Source of the DNA: CAZMSQ01 sp964569025
GTDB lineage: Bacteria > Bacteroidota > Bacteroidia > Chitinophagales > Saprospiraceae
DNA: 48,837 nucleotides
Assembly (NCBI GenBank): GCA_964569025.1
Contig: CAZMSQ010000016.1
Span: 1-48,837, forward strand
Reading direction: 5' to 3'
The notes beneath the pieces are model-generated. The model was not told the origin of the DNA. It was given only the letters and a program-made list of their open reading frames with translations, and made no database searches. A program made the translations under genes and the position numbers. Positions 24,459 through 33,800 of the stretch are shown here, piece by piece; position 1 is the first letter of the stretch, and every line of letters starts with the position of its first letter.

Positions 24459-25232
24459 ATGGCCTTACTGAACCGACAAGCACTCAAAAACTTTTTCAGA
24501 CGCGGCAGCTCACCAAACGAAATGCACTTTGCCCATCTGATTGATTCCATGGTCAATATTGTGGAAGATGGCATCGGCAGTGAGGCAGACTCCGGCTTTC
24601 GATTGACTCCGCATGGATACTCAAGTAAGTTAATTTCGTTTTTTGAGAATGCGAGAAGTACAAAACCCTCATGGTCAATGACTTTGAATGATCAGGGATT
24701 GCAGGGTCTGGGTATTAATGAAGGGGATGAGGGGCCAAGGCTGACGCTCCGGGAGGGTGGAAATATCGGAATCGGAACCCACAATCCCGTTCATCGCCTC
24801 GAAGTGAAAGGTGCCGCCGCCTTTGAAACACGTGTCGGCTCTTTTGCGAGAGGAGCAGTGCCTGGTGATGGGCACTGGCACGAAATAATCAGCGGACTGG
24901 ATTCATTACAGGCCTTTGAGGTTGTTGCCGGAATTCGGGGCAGAAAGGGGAGTGGAAAATACGCACTCTCGCATGCAGTAGCAGTATCGACTTATGGCGG
25001 CCGGGGCTCGCGGTCACGCATCCGTGCAACAAACTCGGGGTACGGTAGCTTTTGGAACCGCCTTCGGTTCAGGTGGCACGGGGAAATTCACAATTTCTCA
25101 TTGCAAGTCAAAACGCGCAGACATTTTGGACTCCGAGAAGACACCGGGTTGCCCTATTCCATCAATTTTCACGTGACCCGTCTATGGAGTGAGGAAGATA
25201 TTGATTCCATCAACAGACACCTCTACATGTGA
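24459..25232 (+). CDS. Fibre- or adhesin-like CIS protein
   Basis: 257 residues. The N-terminus (LLNRQALKNFFRRGSSPNEMHFAHLIDSMVNI) is typical of proteins found between Afp11- and Afp12-like genes in Bacteroidota CIS loci. It is followed by a short phage-fibre-like motif GNIGIGTHNPVHRLEVKGAA (about 107-126), common before trimeric tail-fibre domains. The C-terminal half (HWHEIISGLDSLQAFEVVAGI, YALSHAVAVSTYGG) looks like a compact beta domain, possibly the receptor-binding part. It is a candidate for target recognition, but it is much shorter than Afp13/Pvc13 fibres. Its stop overlaps the next start. Confidence 0.75.
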   Translation: MALLNRQALKNFFRRGSSPNEMHFAHLIDSMVNIVEDGIGSEADSGFRLTPHGYSSKLISFFENARSTKPSWSMTLNDQGLQGLGINEGDEGPRLTLREGGNIGIGTHNPVHRLEVKGAAAFETRVGSFARGAVPGDGHWHEIISGLDSLQAFEVVAGIRGRKGSGKYALSHAVAVSTYGGRGSRSRIRATNSGYGSFWNRLRFRWHGEIHNFSLQVKTRRHFGLREDTGLPYSINFHVTRLWSEEDIDSINRHLYM

Positions 25233-28039
25233 TGAAGGAAGCACAGACACTTTCCAGAAAACAGAATCCCCGCATCAGTCTTCGGTTTGAAGAATTGCTT
25301 GATCGGGCCATCACGGCGGCCCAGAAGTATTCGGGTAGTATCTGGACGGATTACAACCCACATGACCCCGGGGTGACCATGCTGGAATACCTGTGCTATG
25401 CCCTGACAGACCTTGCCTATCGCACTGATTTTGAAATGAAAGATTTGCTCCTGTCCGGGACAGATCATTTTCCGCTCTCGAGGCTGGACCTCTTTCCGGG
25501 GCAGTCCGAAATTCTGCCGTCGGCCCCGGTTCTCGAAGAGGACTTTCGCCGGCTATTGACCGATCAGATTCCTGAAATCAGTCAGGTCTGGGTCAACGCA
25601 GTCAGGGAGGACCCATCCGGATTCCGGGGCTTGTACGATGTAGTCGTGCAAAGTCATGATGAGCTGACTGAGGAACAAAAAACGTTGATTACCGATCAGG
25701 TCTTGCTCCTGTTTCATCAGCATCGCAATCTGTGTCAGGATGTGCGTCGGGTGATTATCCTTCAAGAAGAGATAATTACTATTTCGGCAGAGATTGCAAT
25801 TGACTCGGACAGTATGGCTGAGCAAGTGATGGCCACAGTGCTTCATAAGCTCGATATCTCGCTCAACCCTGAGATAACCCAAGAAGACCCAAACGAACTT
25901 CTAGGCGGAGGAATGAATCCTTCTGATGTCTTTGACGGACCGGCACCTGTGTATGGGTATATCCCACCGGGGTCTTTGGCTCCCAAGGTCGATGCGATAT
26001 ACTTATCAAAGGTGCGGGATCTTATCCAGCGCGTTGAGGGCGTACAGCGGCTCAGTGGGTTGGTGATTTTGCGCAATGGGGTTCGCACGCATGATGAAAT
26101 CATTCAGTTTGATGAAGAAACGTTTCCCAAACTGGGCGGAGTGGAAGTCCATTTGGCACAGGAGCAGTTTCCGTTGACATTTCTGAAAGATGGGCTGCAC
26201 TATGACATGGATCCGGTTTCGGCGGGGCAGCTGTTTGACGCGCTTGCAGCCTCGAAGCGGAGCAGTTATCAAAAGCGGGTCGAATATGATGAGACCCCAC
26301 CACGCGGGCTGTTTTCGGAGAGGCAGATCCGGACCTTTTATTCCATACAGCCTGAGATGCCCGATCTTTATGGACTGAAAAAGCACAGCCTGCCGGGACC
26401 GGTCAGTCCGCGGAGGCAGGCCCAAGTCAACCAACTGCGGGCCTGGCTGGCCATCTTTGATCAGCTTATGGCGAATTCGCTGGCCCAGCTTTCCAATGTC
26501 AGGCGCATTCTCTCTATCAGCCCTGACTTGAGACAGACCTATTTCACCCAGGTGCCACATGATATTCCTGAACTTGAGACCATCATCAAAGCCCCTGATC
26601 TGAAGACTTATGAGGAGCTGCTGAACCAGATGGGTGAAACGCCTGATGAGTTTTTCCGCCGTCGGCATCGCATTCTCGACCACCTCATGGCACGCTTTGG
26701 TGAAAGGTTTCCCACAGATGCATTGGAGAAGTTCGAACGGATACGCCTCGATTTCGACCAATCCGCCATTCAGGAATCGCTGATTGGGAGCAAGATTCGG
26801 TTTCTTGAACATATAACCGAACTTACCCGCGACAGGGGCCTCGGGTATAAACAGATGCAGGTACACTGGGATACTGACAATCTCTCCGGCATGGAACGGC
26901 GTCTCATGTACCAGCTGAATATCAGACAGATCGAGCGGCGCTCGTTGGTGCAGCCTTTGCTCGATGCCAGCCGGATATCCCGGAATGATGAATCGCTCAA
27001 ACGCTGGAGTCGGGAAGAGGTGATTACCACAGACCAACAACCAGTCAGCCTGTGGATGTTGCCCGCTGCGGATTACGGGGAGAATGAGCTGCATTTTTAT
27101 GCGGCCGGCACCATCCCGCCACTCCAACAGCTGTTCCTGTCAGCTCCGCAGCGACGCAATTACCGCATCATCACCGCCGAAGCCTCCCAGTCTGAAGACG
27201 ATCGCCATGTGCTGATTTTGTTTACTGCCTCTGGAGCTGAGGTTCCGGCTTTGATTGGGAGAACTCATTCACGCGATGAGGCGGAGGCTTTGATTGACAA
27301 AGCTGTTGCCAAATATCGTGAGCTCAACGATGCGTGCGAGGGCTTTTTTCTCATTGAGCACATCTTGTTACGTCCATTGGAGCAAATCACGTGGAAGGTC
27401 CGGATTTTTGATCAGAAGGGTGAAACGTACATGAGCAGTTTTTCAGCCAGTGACCTTGACACCCAAAAGCGCCTTGCTGATGACCTCCTGTATCTGGCTG
27501 AATCGAGAGACAATTATCAGGCAGTTTTGCTTAAGGATGGGTTGGTTTACGAAGTGGTGCTCTACGATACCACAGATCGACCTGTCGGGAAACTGGCTGG
27601 CACCTTTGCGGATCGGGAGGAGGCAGACCGGGCTGTCAAACGTGCGGCGCGGTATTTCACCAAAATTCGGAAAGACGGGCTTGACAGGGATGAGTTTCTG
27701 GAAATCGAGCAGTTGAGTGGAAAGCGCAACGAATTTCCATCAGCATTCAACTTTTCTGATGAGTGTACCCTGATTGTCCCGGACTGGCCGGCGCGCTTTC
27801 AGAATGAGGATTTCATGCGGCTTTTGTCTTCCCTCATTGGGGAGCATCTCCCTGTACATCTGAAAATGAACATTGTCGGGTTGCCCGCTGAAGACATGAT
27901 TCACTTCGAACAAATCTTCCAGGAGTGGCTTGCCGAGAAGGCCCAGATTGCACCCAATTTTCATCAGTTGGACAGTCTTTCCCTCCAATTGGTTCAACTC
28001 CTGATGCGTCAACAGCCACTCACCATTGATTCCCTCTGA
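25232..28039 (+). CDS. Afp12/Pvc12-like baseplate wedge protein
   Basis: 935 residues from the ATG at 25232, which shares its A with the preceding TGA; the GTG at 25229 is an alternative. The N-terminus has the family signature SGSIWTDYNPHDPGVTMLEYLCYALTDLAYRTDF. Later there is the conserved helical part NQLRAWLAIFDQLMANSLAQL and FFRRRHRILDHLMARFGE, and after it two small alpha-beta modules of similar pattern (about 635-700 and 725-805), which look like a duplication. The protein should be the outer wedge/gp7-like part of the baseplate together with the J-like protein. Confidence 0.87.
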   Translation: MKEAQTLSRKQNPRISLRFEELLDRAITAAQKYSGSIWTDYNPHDPGVTMLEYLCYALTDLAYRTDFEMKDLLLSGTDHFPLSRLDLFPGQSEILPSAPVLEEDFRRLLTDQIPEISQVWVNAVREDPSGFRGLYDVVVQSHDELTEEQKTLITDQVLLLFHQHRNLCQDVRRVIILQEEIITISAEIAIDSDSMAEQVMATVLHKLDISLNPEITQEDPNELLGGGMNPSDVFDGPAPVYGYIPPGSLAPKVDAIYLSKVRDLIQRVEGVQRLSGLVILRNGVRTHDEIIQFDEETFPKLGGVEVHLAQEQFPLTFLKDGLHYDMDPVSAGQLFDALAASKRSSYQKRVEYDETPPRGLFSERQIRTFYSIQPEMPDLYGLKKHSLPGPVSPRRQAQVNQLRAWLAIFDQLMANSLAQLSNVRRILSISPDLRQTYFTQVPHDIPELETIIKAPDLKTYEELLNQMGETPDEFFRRRHRILDHLMARFGERFPTDALEKFERIRLDFDQSAIQESLIGSKIRFLEHITELTRDRGLGYKQMQVHWDTDNLSGMERRLMYQLNIRQIERRSLVQPLLDASRISRNDESLKRWSREEVITTDQQPVSLWMLPAADYGENELHFYAAGTIPPLQQLFLSAPQRRNYRIITAEASQSEDDRHVLILFTASGAEVPALIGRTHSRDEAEALIDKAVAKYRELNDACEGFFLIEHILLRPLEQITWKVRIFDQKGETYMSSFSASDLDTQKRLADDLLYLAESRDNYQAVLLKDGLVYEVVLYDTTDRPVGKLAGTFADREEADRAVKRAARYFTKIRKDGLDRDEFLEIEQLSGKRNEFPSAFNFSDECTLIVPDWPARFQNEDFMRLLSSLIGEHLPVHLKMNIVGLPAEDMIHFEQIFQEWLAEKAQIAPNFHQLDSLSLQLVQLLMRQQPLTIDSL

Positions 28040-28041
28040 TC

Positions 28042-31000
28042 ATGGCAGGGTCAGAGGAGCACTTCGTAGGCAGCCTCATCTTCAACATCGACCTCGACGA
28101 TGAAGCGTCTTTTGGTTTTGTGACTTCCGCCATCCGAAAGATGGCAGAAAGCCAGTTGCTCAGGGTCTTAGATGAGGTGTGCTCAGCTCTTGCTCCGGGA
28201 GCAGAGACCATTCGCATTCCCAGACTGGAAGTTGATTTGGGGCAATTCGAGATCGAAGGCCTTGATGGAGCTCTGCTCAATGAATTTTCAGAGGCGTTTA
28301 TCCGGGAACTCAGTAAAGTTCTGGAGCTGCCGGAAGCACGCATTGAGCACCTTCCTGCCCCCACCTCAATGACTCCTGCAGACCGCCTGTTGAAGCTGAT
28401 TACCCATTTTGTGCGGTACGGCTATCGCCCTTGGTGGGCCGCTCCCGATAAACCGCCCCTTGAGAGCGCGCTGCAGGAAATTATCCGTGTGAGAAGTCAA
28501 CCAACCAGAAGCATGGTACTTCGGGAAGGCCGTGTCCCAGAATCTCGGACGCGCATCATCTATTCGTTTTCAGACCCAACCCTCTACAGCCTTTTTGCAA
28601 TTCTTGCCCCTCAACCCGAATCTTTCTACAAGGACTATGTCGAGGAGTTCCATATCGTACATCGGGCAGAGCGGGTGGTGCGTGAGGAAGACCGAAAGTT
28701 CAGAAAGGTCATTCAGGAGTTGATTCTGATGTACCTGATTGATCTTCGGAAATCTGGCATTAATCAGGTCGAGTTGCTGGACTTTCAAATGCGGCGGATG
28801 TCTGCGCGGTACCAGATTCCGTATAGGGTCCTGCTCCGCCGCTTCCGCGATGCGGTGCGGCGGCTGACTGGCTCATTATTGCCTGAGAAAGGAGTGTTGA
28901 AGCCACTTGCAGAATCCCTCTTTGTCAGGGAGTTTCCAGAAGAGGCCGCAGAGTTGCCCCTTGAAGAGGCGAGGCATGAAATGGCAGTGGAGTCGGGAGC
29001 AGTCAGGCACTTGCAGGATCTGTTTCTGCGCGGTTCGACCAGCCTGCCAGTCAGGCTGCGAGTCTATCAGGATAAGGATCGTTTTCTGCGATGGATGATT
29101 ACCGAGCGGGAGCCTGTCTTCAAGCGGATTCTGTTTAAATTGGGACGAGATGCTTTGGTTCGCCGCCGGATTTTGGCCATTTTCCGGGAGGAAAGTATCC
29201 GCGCTGTTTTTGAATCACTCGCTCCGGGAAAACTGGAGTTAATATACGCAGCCTTTGAACTCTTCGAGGTGGTTCGGGATGATCCCCGACCGGTGCAGCA
29301 AGAGCGGGTGGCGTTTCGGAAGTCAGTGCAGGCCATTGCGCTGGAAATATTGATAGAGCAGGAAGGCAGCCGCCTCTCAGATCAGCGATACATTGATGCG
29401 TTACTTGCCCAATATGCCCGCCAGTACCGCATTGAGCATCGCCGGCTGCTCTCGCTGCTGCTTGCCGATCTGGAACAGCGATCTGTGCTCTCGGCAGGGT
29501 TGCAACTACTCCAGCGGACGCTGCTGACCATTGATTCTGCTTCTGATACAACTGCCACTCAGTATTCCAGCAGGTACGGTGTGGCAGCAGATACATGGCA
29601 GAGACAGGAGAGGGCTGATGCCACCAGAATGGTCTCGGCCGTTTCTGTCAATTCACTGATTGCCGCCTTATCCGGACAGATTGAAGGGGCCAGACTTGTT
29701 GAGCTGATTGTCTCATTGCTCGAACTCTTGCGACGCGGGGGGATCGTCTGGGGCGAAATCCCTTCGGCGGGGTTCATCCAGGCGTTGCTTACCCGTCAGC
29801 AGGCTGTTCAATCAGGAGAAAACCGCCTGTCAGCGGTCCTCGATGTGCTCGCATCGCTGCTTTCAATCAATAGGGACAGACTGGCCAGTCACCTTGAATC
29901 CAGCCTTAAGGCAGACATGCTTCGGATAGCTCCTGATAGTGGATTACAGTTTGAAACCTTTCTTCAGGGCCTCAGACGCGGAGAGCAGGCAAAGCTGCCG
30001 CTTATTGTTCAATGGCTTGAGTACCTCAGGCCCTCAGTGGCGGAAGCGGCCGCCATTCTGGTGCACCACAGGATTTCGCCAAACCTTCAGCCTTCTCTCG
30101 CAAAACGCCTGTTGACTGTCATATCGCCGGAGGTTTTGGAATTGGTCGGACTTTTGGAGCCTTACATACAATACGCCTTTCCTAAAGCAGGAGAAGCCGC
30201 AGAGACCTTCCAGCAGTATCTTGTGGCAGCTGTTCGGGCAGCAATTGGTGCCGTTGGGCCAGGTGGAGTATCCGTTCAGCGAACGGCTGATTTGCTGATT
30301 TCGCGGTTTCGGACGCTCTCAGGGCGAAAAGCGGTTGAGCAGGTAGCTGACGCCCTGAGGAAAGAACAAAAGTCGGGTGAGGCGGTCAAGGCATTGTTAC
30401 ATGCTGCACGTGCTTCGCCCGACAGCAAGAAAACCAGAAAAACTGGTCGTCAGGAGCGATCGTCAGGTGGCGCGCTTCACCGTCAGTTGAATATCAGTTA
30501 TTTACTCGAATTGTGGGGAGAAGAGGAATGGAGTCAGCTCACAAGTTTGTCGCCGGATTCGCCGGCAGATGAGCTCTTGAGGGCCCTGCTGGAGGAAGCA
30601 CCAGAAGCGTTCCGCATATTTTTAATGCGACACCGGTTTTCCGAAATCCTTCCCGTGATTTTGGCAGAGCATCTGCCTGATGCCTTGTGGGCAGACCTGC
30701 TGCCCATTCTCCATCCAGAAGAGCCGGAAGTCATCCAGCATATCGAGCAAACATTTTTGTATTGGTACAGAACGTATCGAGTGGTGAGAATGCCCGCTAG
30801 TGTCTTCCGGCCGTTTGTCCGACAACATGTGCTGGCCTATACCATGCGCGTGGGGTCGCACCGGTTTGATTCAAGAGCAGCAATTGTCCACGTCTATGAT
30901 ACGCTTTATCGCCAGGGAAAACTCGACCTTCAGGAATCTGCGCGGATTCCCGCAGCGGTTTACCTCACAGACGCACAGTTGATTCCCGCGGATGTGTGGT

Positions 31001-33792
31001 CATCCTTTCTTCAGGCCTCTCCGGCATTGCCAATGAGTCAGCAAAGGCGCAGCCGACAATTGTATCAGGATATCATCCTGTCATATCTGGTACATGGGGA
31101 CATTCCGGATTGGGCTTCAGAGCTTGGTTTGAACGCTGAAGTATTGGCAGATTTGTTTGATCGAATGGTCGGGGAAGGAAGTCCGTTGTTTGTCGGAATG
31201 ATCAGGGATCTCCCCATTAATGAGGCAGTTCTGAGGCGCCTCCATCAGTTGGTGGTGCCGGATGCTTACCGCAAAATCATCGGCATGCTGGATGCCGAAT
31301 TCAGAGAAGTTCCACTTCTGACCTTGTTCGACACTCTTCGGCAGCAGGTTGTGGCAGCCCTCCCCGGTGAATCTGAAATGGCTGTCAGCCAGAGGATTGC
31401 CGAGCTAATCCTCCTGCACAGACTCTGGCTCCTCGGACCGGCGGCAGAGGGGGGGATGGGAGTGGTGCAGCGACTTCTTGAGTCGGCATTTCCAGCAATG
31501 AAGAGTGGAAAACCAGTTTCGACAGGTGATCCGGTGCGTCAGATTTTTCGGTCGGGAGTAGCTTTGCCCGAACCCGGCCAGCCAGCATTCGAATTGTTTG
31601 CAGGTCTTGTGAGAATGACCGTTCAGACGGACGCTGGGAGTCGATTGCTTGAAGCAGCTGAGGTGCAGGCATTAAGGGATCTCCTCAGTCGAATAGCCAG
31701 AGAACAGCCACGGCAACTGCTGACCTTGTTTCGCTTGGTAACCCAGGGCATAGGGCCTCTGCCGGCGACAGTTTTCTCCATTCTTCCCTCATCCGCTCTT
31801 GGAAAGTTGGTAGCCGGGCAGATCGGAGCACTGCCCGGAACGCTGGTTAACCTGCTCAAGATGCTCAGAAACACGCTGGGAGGCCACGATAACGAGCAAC
31901 TCGACCTGCTGATTCTCTCAGAGCTGATCATGCCCGACCATCTGACACTCAGAGCCTACTCGCGATTTTTCAAACTGCTCGGTTCACGTATTCCGCGTGC
32001 ATCTGAAATATTGTCTGAGAGGCTGTCGTCCCCGGAATTCCAGACGCTTTCTTCGGAAACCAGCTGGATAGCTCCTGCACGACTCCTGGTCAAAGAGGCT
32101 GCCGGGTCAACTGAGAATTCTCCATACCTCTTGCCGGCCCGGCTGAGCACTGACTGGGAGGCTGTACAGTATTTTCTCCAATATGGATCAGTCAGTCCAC
32201 GTCATGGTTTGATGACACGGGAACAGCTTGCGTCAGCCCTTAAAGCGCTTGTGGCAAATGCCCCGGAGTTTTTCCGCAGACAGGCCTATGCATTGGTGAG
32301 GCACCCTTTCAGCAGAAGACAGCTCATTGGCCTTCTCGAAACTGGGCCTGGTATTCAGACTGGCTTTCAGCTTATCCATTCTGAACTGGCATCTCGGTTG
32401 CAATTGATTCGTCAGCTCATCAATCGAACTTACCCTGATTTTCCATTTTTCAGCATTCTCACTTTAGATGATCCGGCCACCCGCCTCGATGTATTCTTGC
32501 GCCTCTGGACCACAATGCCATTCCTCGTAATGACCCCCTCCTCCTTGATTAGGGTCCTGCTTGGGGAGTATGCCGCAAAGGTCAAAATCCCACTTCGTGT
32601 GCTGCTCGCAGAATTAGAGCAACAAATCATAAGTGGTGACCGGATGGAATCAAGGGCTGAACAGCCTGGTAAGGATAGAGAACCAACCGCTCTTGATGCT
32701 AATTGGGAGGCAGGGATAAGAGGCGACAGTGGTCGCCTTAGTGAGGAGAGAGATGGAAAAGAATCTGAGGGCCCTGCTAACCAGGATGTTCAGTCCTCTG
32801 ATCAACAGTCAGACATGGCGGCACAAATCAATCAGGAGAAAACATCTGGCAAGGAGGTGCCTCCAGCAGGGAGAGATTGGCAGTCGGAGAATCTGGACGG
32901 TGGAGGAGGGGTTCGATCTGAGAATGAAGGCCAGCAAGAGGAAATATCGGAGGGTGAGGCTGGAGAGAAGAGACAAGGAATTCCGCAAGACCCTGAGAGG
33001 ACTTCGGAACCCGCTCAAAATATCACGGGTCAGCACCATGCTGAAGGGGGCACAAGAACGGAAAGACAGCCGCAGGGTGAAAGGGAGGATACCATACAGA
33101 CGACATCGCAGGTCGGTCCGGAAGAATCGGCTAAAAAAGATACACAACAGCAGGAAATTGACACGGTAGAGGAAGTCAAGGATTTGCTGGATGCCGAGGA
33201 TTCTGCCAGGGCAATAACCGATGAACCATCGGATTCGGCGGATGAAGGTCCGCCACAAGATGAGGCAGAAGGTATTTACATCGGCAACGCCGGGCTCTGT
33301 CTACTGTGGCCATTTCTCGGTCGCCTATTCAGGCGTCTGAACATGATGGATGGCAAAGATTTCATCGATGAAGAAACCCGAACCAGAGCTATTCTCCTCA
33401 CAGAATATCTGGTAAGGGGAAGCTCTCCGCCAGATCTGGCCAGCCTCACATTGAATAAAATCCTGTGCGGTGCCGAACCAGCATATGCGGTAGATCGTGA
33501 TGAGCTCGAAATTACACCGGAAGAGGAGGCCCTTGTCGAATCGTTACTGAAGGGTGCGATTTACAACTGGGAGAAGGTGCGGGGCACCAAAATTGAAACA
33601 TTCCAAGAGACTTTCTTGCAACGAGAAGGAGTCTTGCGCAAGGTAGAAAAGCAATGGGTTCTCACGGTTGAGTCACGGGCTTACGATCTGCTGCTCATGA
33701 CTTTGCCATGGAATTTGGGGATGATCAAGACCGCCTGGATGAACACCCCGCTGGAGGTCATCTGGGATCACGGGGCGAAGGGCTTCAATTAA
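28042..33792 (+). CDS. CIS tape-measure family protein (CIS_TMP), unusually long
   Basis: 1916 residues, starting two bases after the previous stop. The N-terminus (VGSLIFNIDLDDEASF) and repeated helical units such as LLKLITHFVRYGYRPWW and VQYFLQYGSVSPRHGLMTREQLASAL are typical of CIS tape-measure proteins. The family C-terminus is clear: YIGNAGLCLLWPFLGRLF, then TRAILLTEYLV and the end VESRAYDLLLMTLPWNLGMIKTAWM. Residues about 1533-1742 form a highly charged Glu/Gln/Ser/Gly-rich linker without structure. The family is thought to set particle length and help assembly. It is the last gene of the operon. The size is far above what I would expect for compact Afp-type particles. Confidence 0.87.
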   Translation: MAGSEEHFVGSLIFNIDLDDEASFGFVTSAIRKMAESQLLRVLDEVCSALAPGAETIRIPRLEVDLGQFEIEGLDGALLNEFSEAFIRELSKVLELPEARIEHLPAPTSMTPADRLLKLITHFVRYGYRPWWAAPDKPPLESALQEIIRVRSQPTRSMVLREGRVPESRTRIIYSFSDPTLYSLFAILAPQPESFYKDYVEEFHIVHRAERVVREEDRKFRKVIQELILMYLIDLRKSGINQVELLDFQMRRMSARYQIPYRVLLRRFRDAVRRLTGSLLPEKGVLKPLAESLFVREFPEEAAELPLEEARHEMAVESGAVRHLQDLFLRGSTSLPVRLRVYQDKDRFLRWMITEREPVFKRILFKLGRDALVRRRILAIFREESIRAVFESLAPGKLELIYAAFELFEVVRDDPRPVQQERVAFRKSVQAIALEILIEQEGSRLSDQRYIDALLAQYARQYRIEHRRLLSLLLADLEQRSVLSAGLQLLQRTLLTIDSASDTTATQYSSRYGVAADTWQRQERADATRMVSAVSVNSLIAALSGQIEGARLVELIVSLLELLRRGGIVWGEIPSAGFIQALLTRQQAVQSGENRLSAVLDVLASLLSINRDRLASHLESSLKADMLRIAPDSGLQFETFLQGLRRGEQAKLPLIVQWLEYLRPSVAEAAAILVHHRISPNLQPSLAKRLLTVISPEVLELVGLLEPYIQYAFPKAGEAAETFQQYLVAAVRAAIGAVGPGGVSVQRTADLLISRFRTLSGRKAVEQVADALRKEQKSGEAVKALLHAARASPDSKKTRKTGRQERSSGGALHRQLNISYLLELWGEEEWSQLTSLSPDSPADELLRALLEEAPEAFRIFLMRHRFSEILPVILAEHLPDALWADLLPILHPEEPEVIQHIEQTFLYWYRTYRVVRMPASVFRPFVRQHVLAYTMRVGSHRFDSRAAIVHVYDTLYRQGKLDLQESARIPAAVYLTDAQLIPADVWSSFLQASPALPMSQQRRSRQLYQDIILSYLVHGDIPDWASELGLNAEVLADLFDRMVGEGSPLFVGMIRDLPINEAVLRRLHQLVVPDAYRKIIGMLDAEFREVPLLTLFDTLRQQVVAALPGESEMAVSQRIAELILLHRLWLLGPAAEGGMGVVQRLLESAFPAMKSGKPVSTGDPVRQIFRSGVALPEPGQPAFELFAGLVRMTVQTDAGSRLLEAAEVQALRDLLSRIAREQPRQLLTLFRLVTQGIGPLPATVFSILPSSALGKLVAGQIGALPGTLVNLLKMLRNTLGGHDNEQLDLLILSELIMPDHLTLRAYSRFFKLLGSRIPRASEILSERLSSPEFQTLSSETSWIAPARLLVKEAAGSTENSPYLLPARLSTDWEAVQYFLQYGSVSPRHGLMTREQLASALKALVANAPEFFRRQAYALVRHPFSRRQLIGLLETGPGIQTGFQLIHSELASRLQLIRQLINRTYPDFPFFSILTLDDPATRLDVFLRLWTTMPFLVMTPSSLIRVLLGEYAAKVKIPLRVLLAELEQQIISGDRMESRAEQPGKDREPTALDANWEAGIRGDSGRLSEERDGKESEGPANQDVQSSDQQSDMAAQINQEKTSGKEVPPAGRDWQSENLDGGGGVRSENEGQQEEISEGEAGEKRQGIPQDPERTSEPAQNITGQHHAEGGTRTERQPQGEREDTIQTTSQVGPEESAKKDTQQQEIDTVEEVKDLLDAEDSARAITDEPSDSADEGPPQDEAEGIYIGNAGLCLLWPFLGRLFRRLNMMDGKDFIDEETRTRAILLTEYLVRGSSPPDLASLTLNKILCGAEPAYAVDRDELEITPEEEALVESLLKGAIYNWEKVRGTKIETFQETFLQREGVLRKVEKQWVLTVESRAYDLLLMTLPWNLGMIKTAWMNTPLEVIWDHGAKGFN

Positions 33793-33800
33793 GATTGAGG

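Noticed and set aside
26006..27127. A 373-residue minus-strand frame
   Set aside because: It lies wholly antisense within the Afp12-like gene, has no recognisable domain and reflects third-position GC bias.
32729..33169. A 146-residue plus-strand frame rich in Arg and Lys
   Set aside because: It is the alternative frame of the disordered linker of the tape-measure gene; its composition mirrors the purine-rich linker codons.
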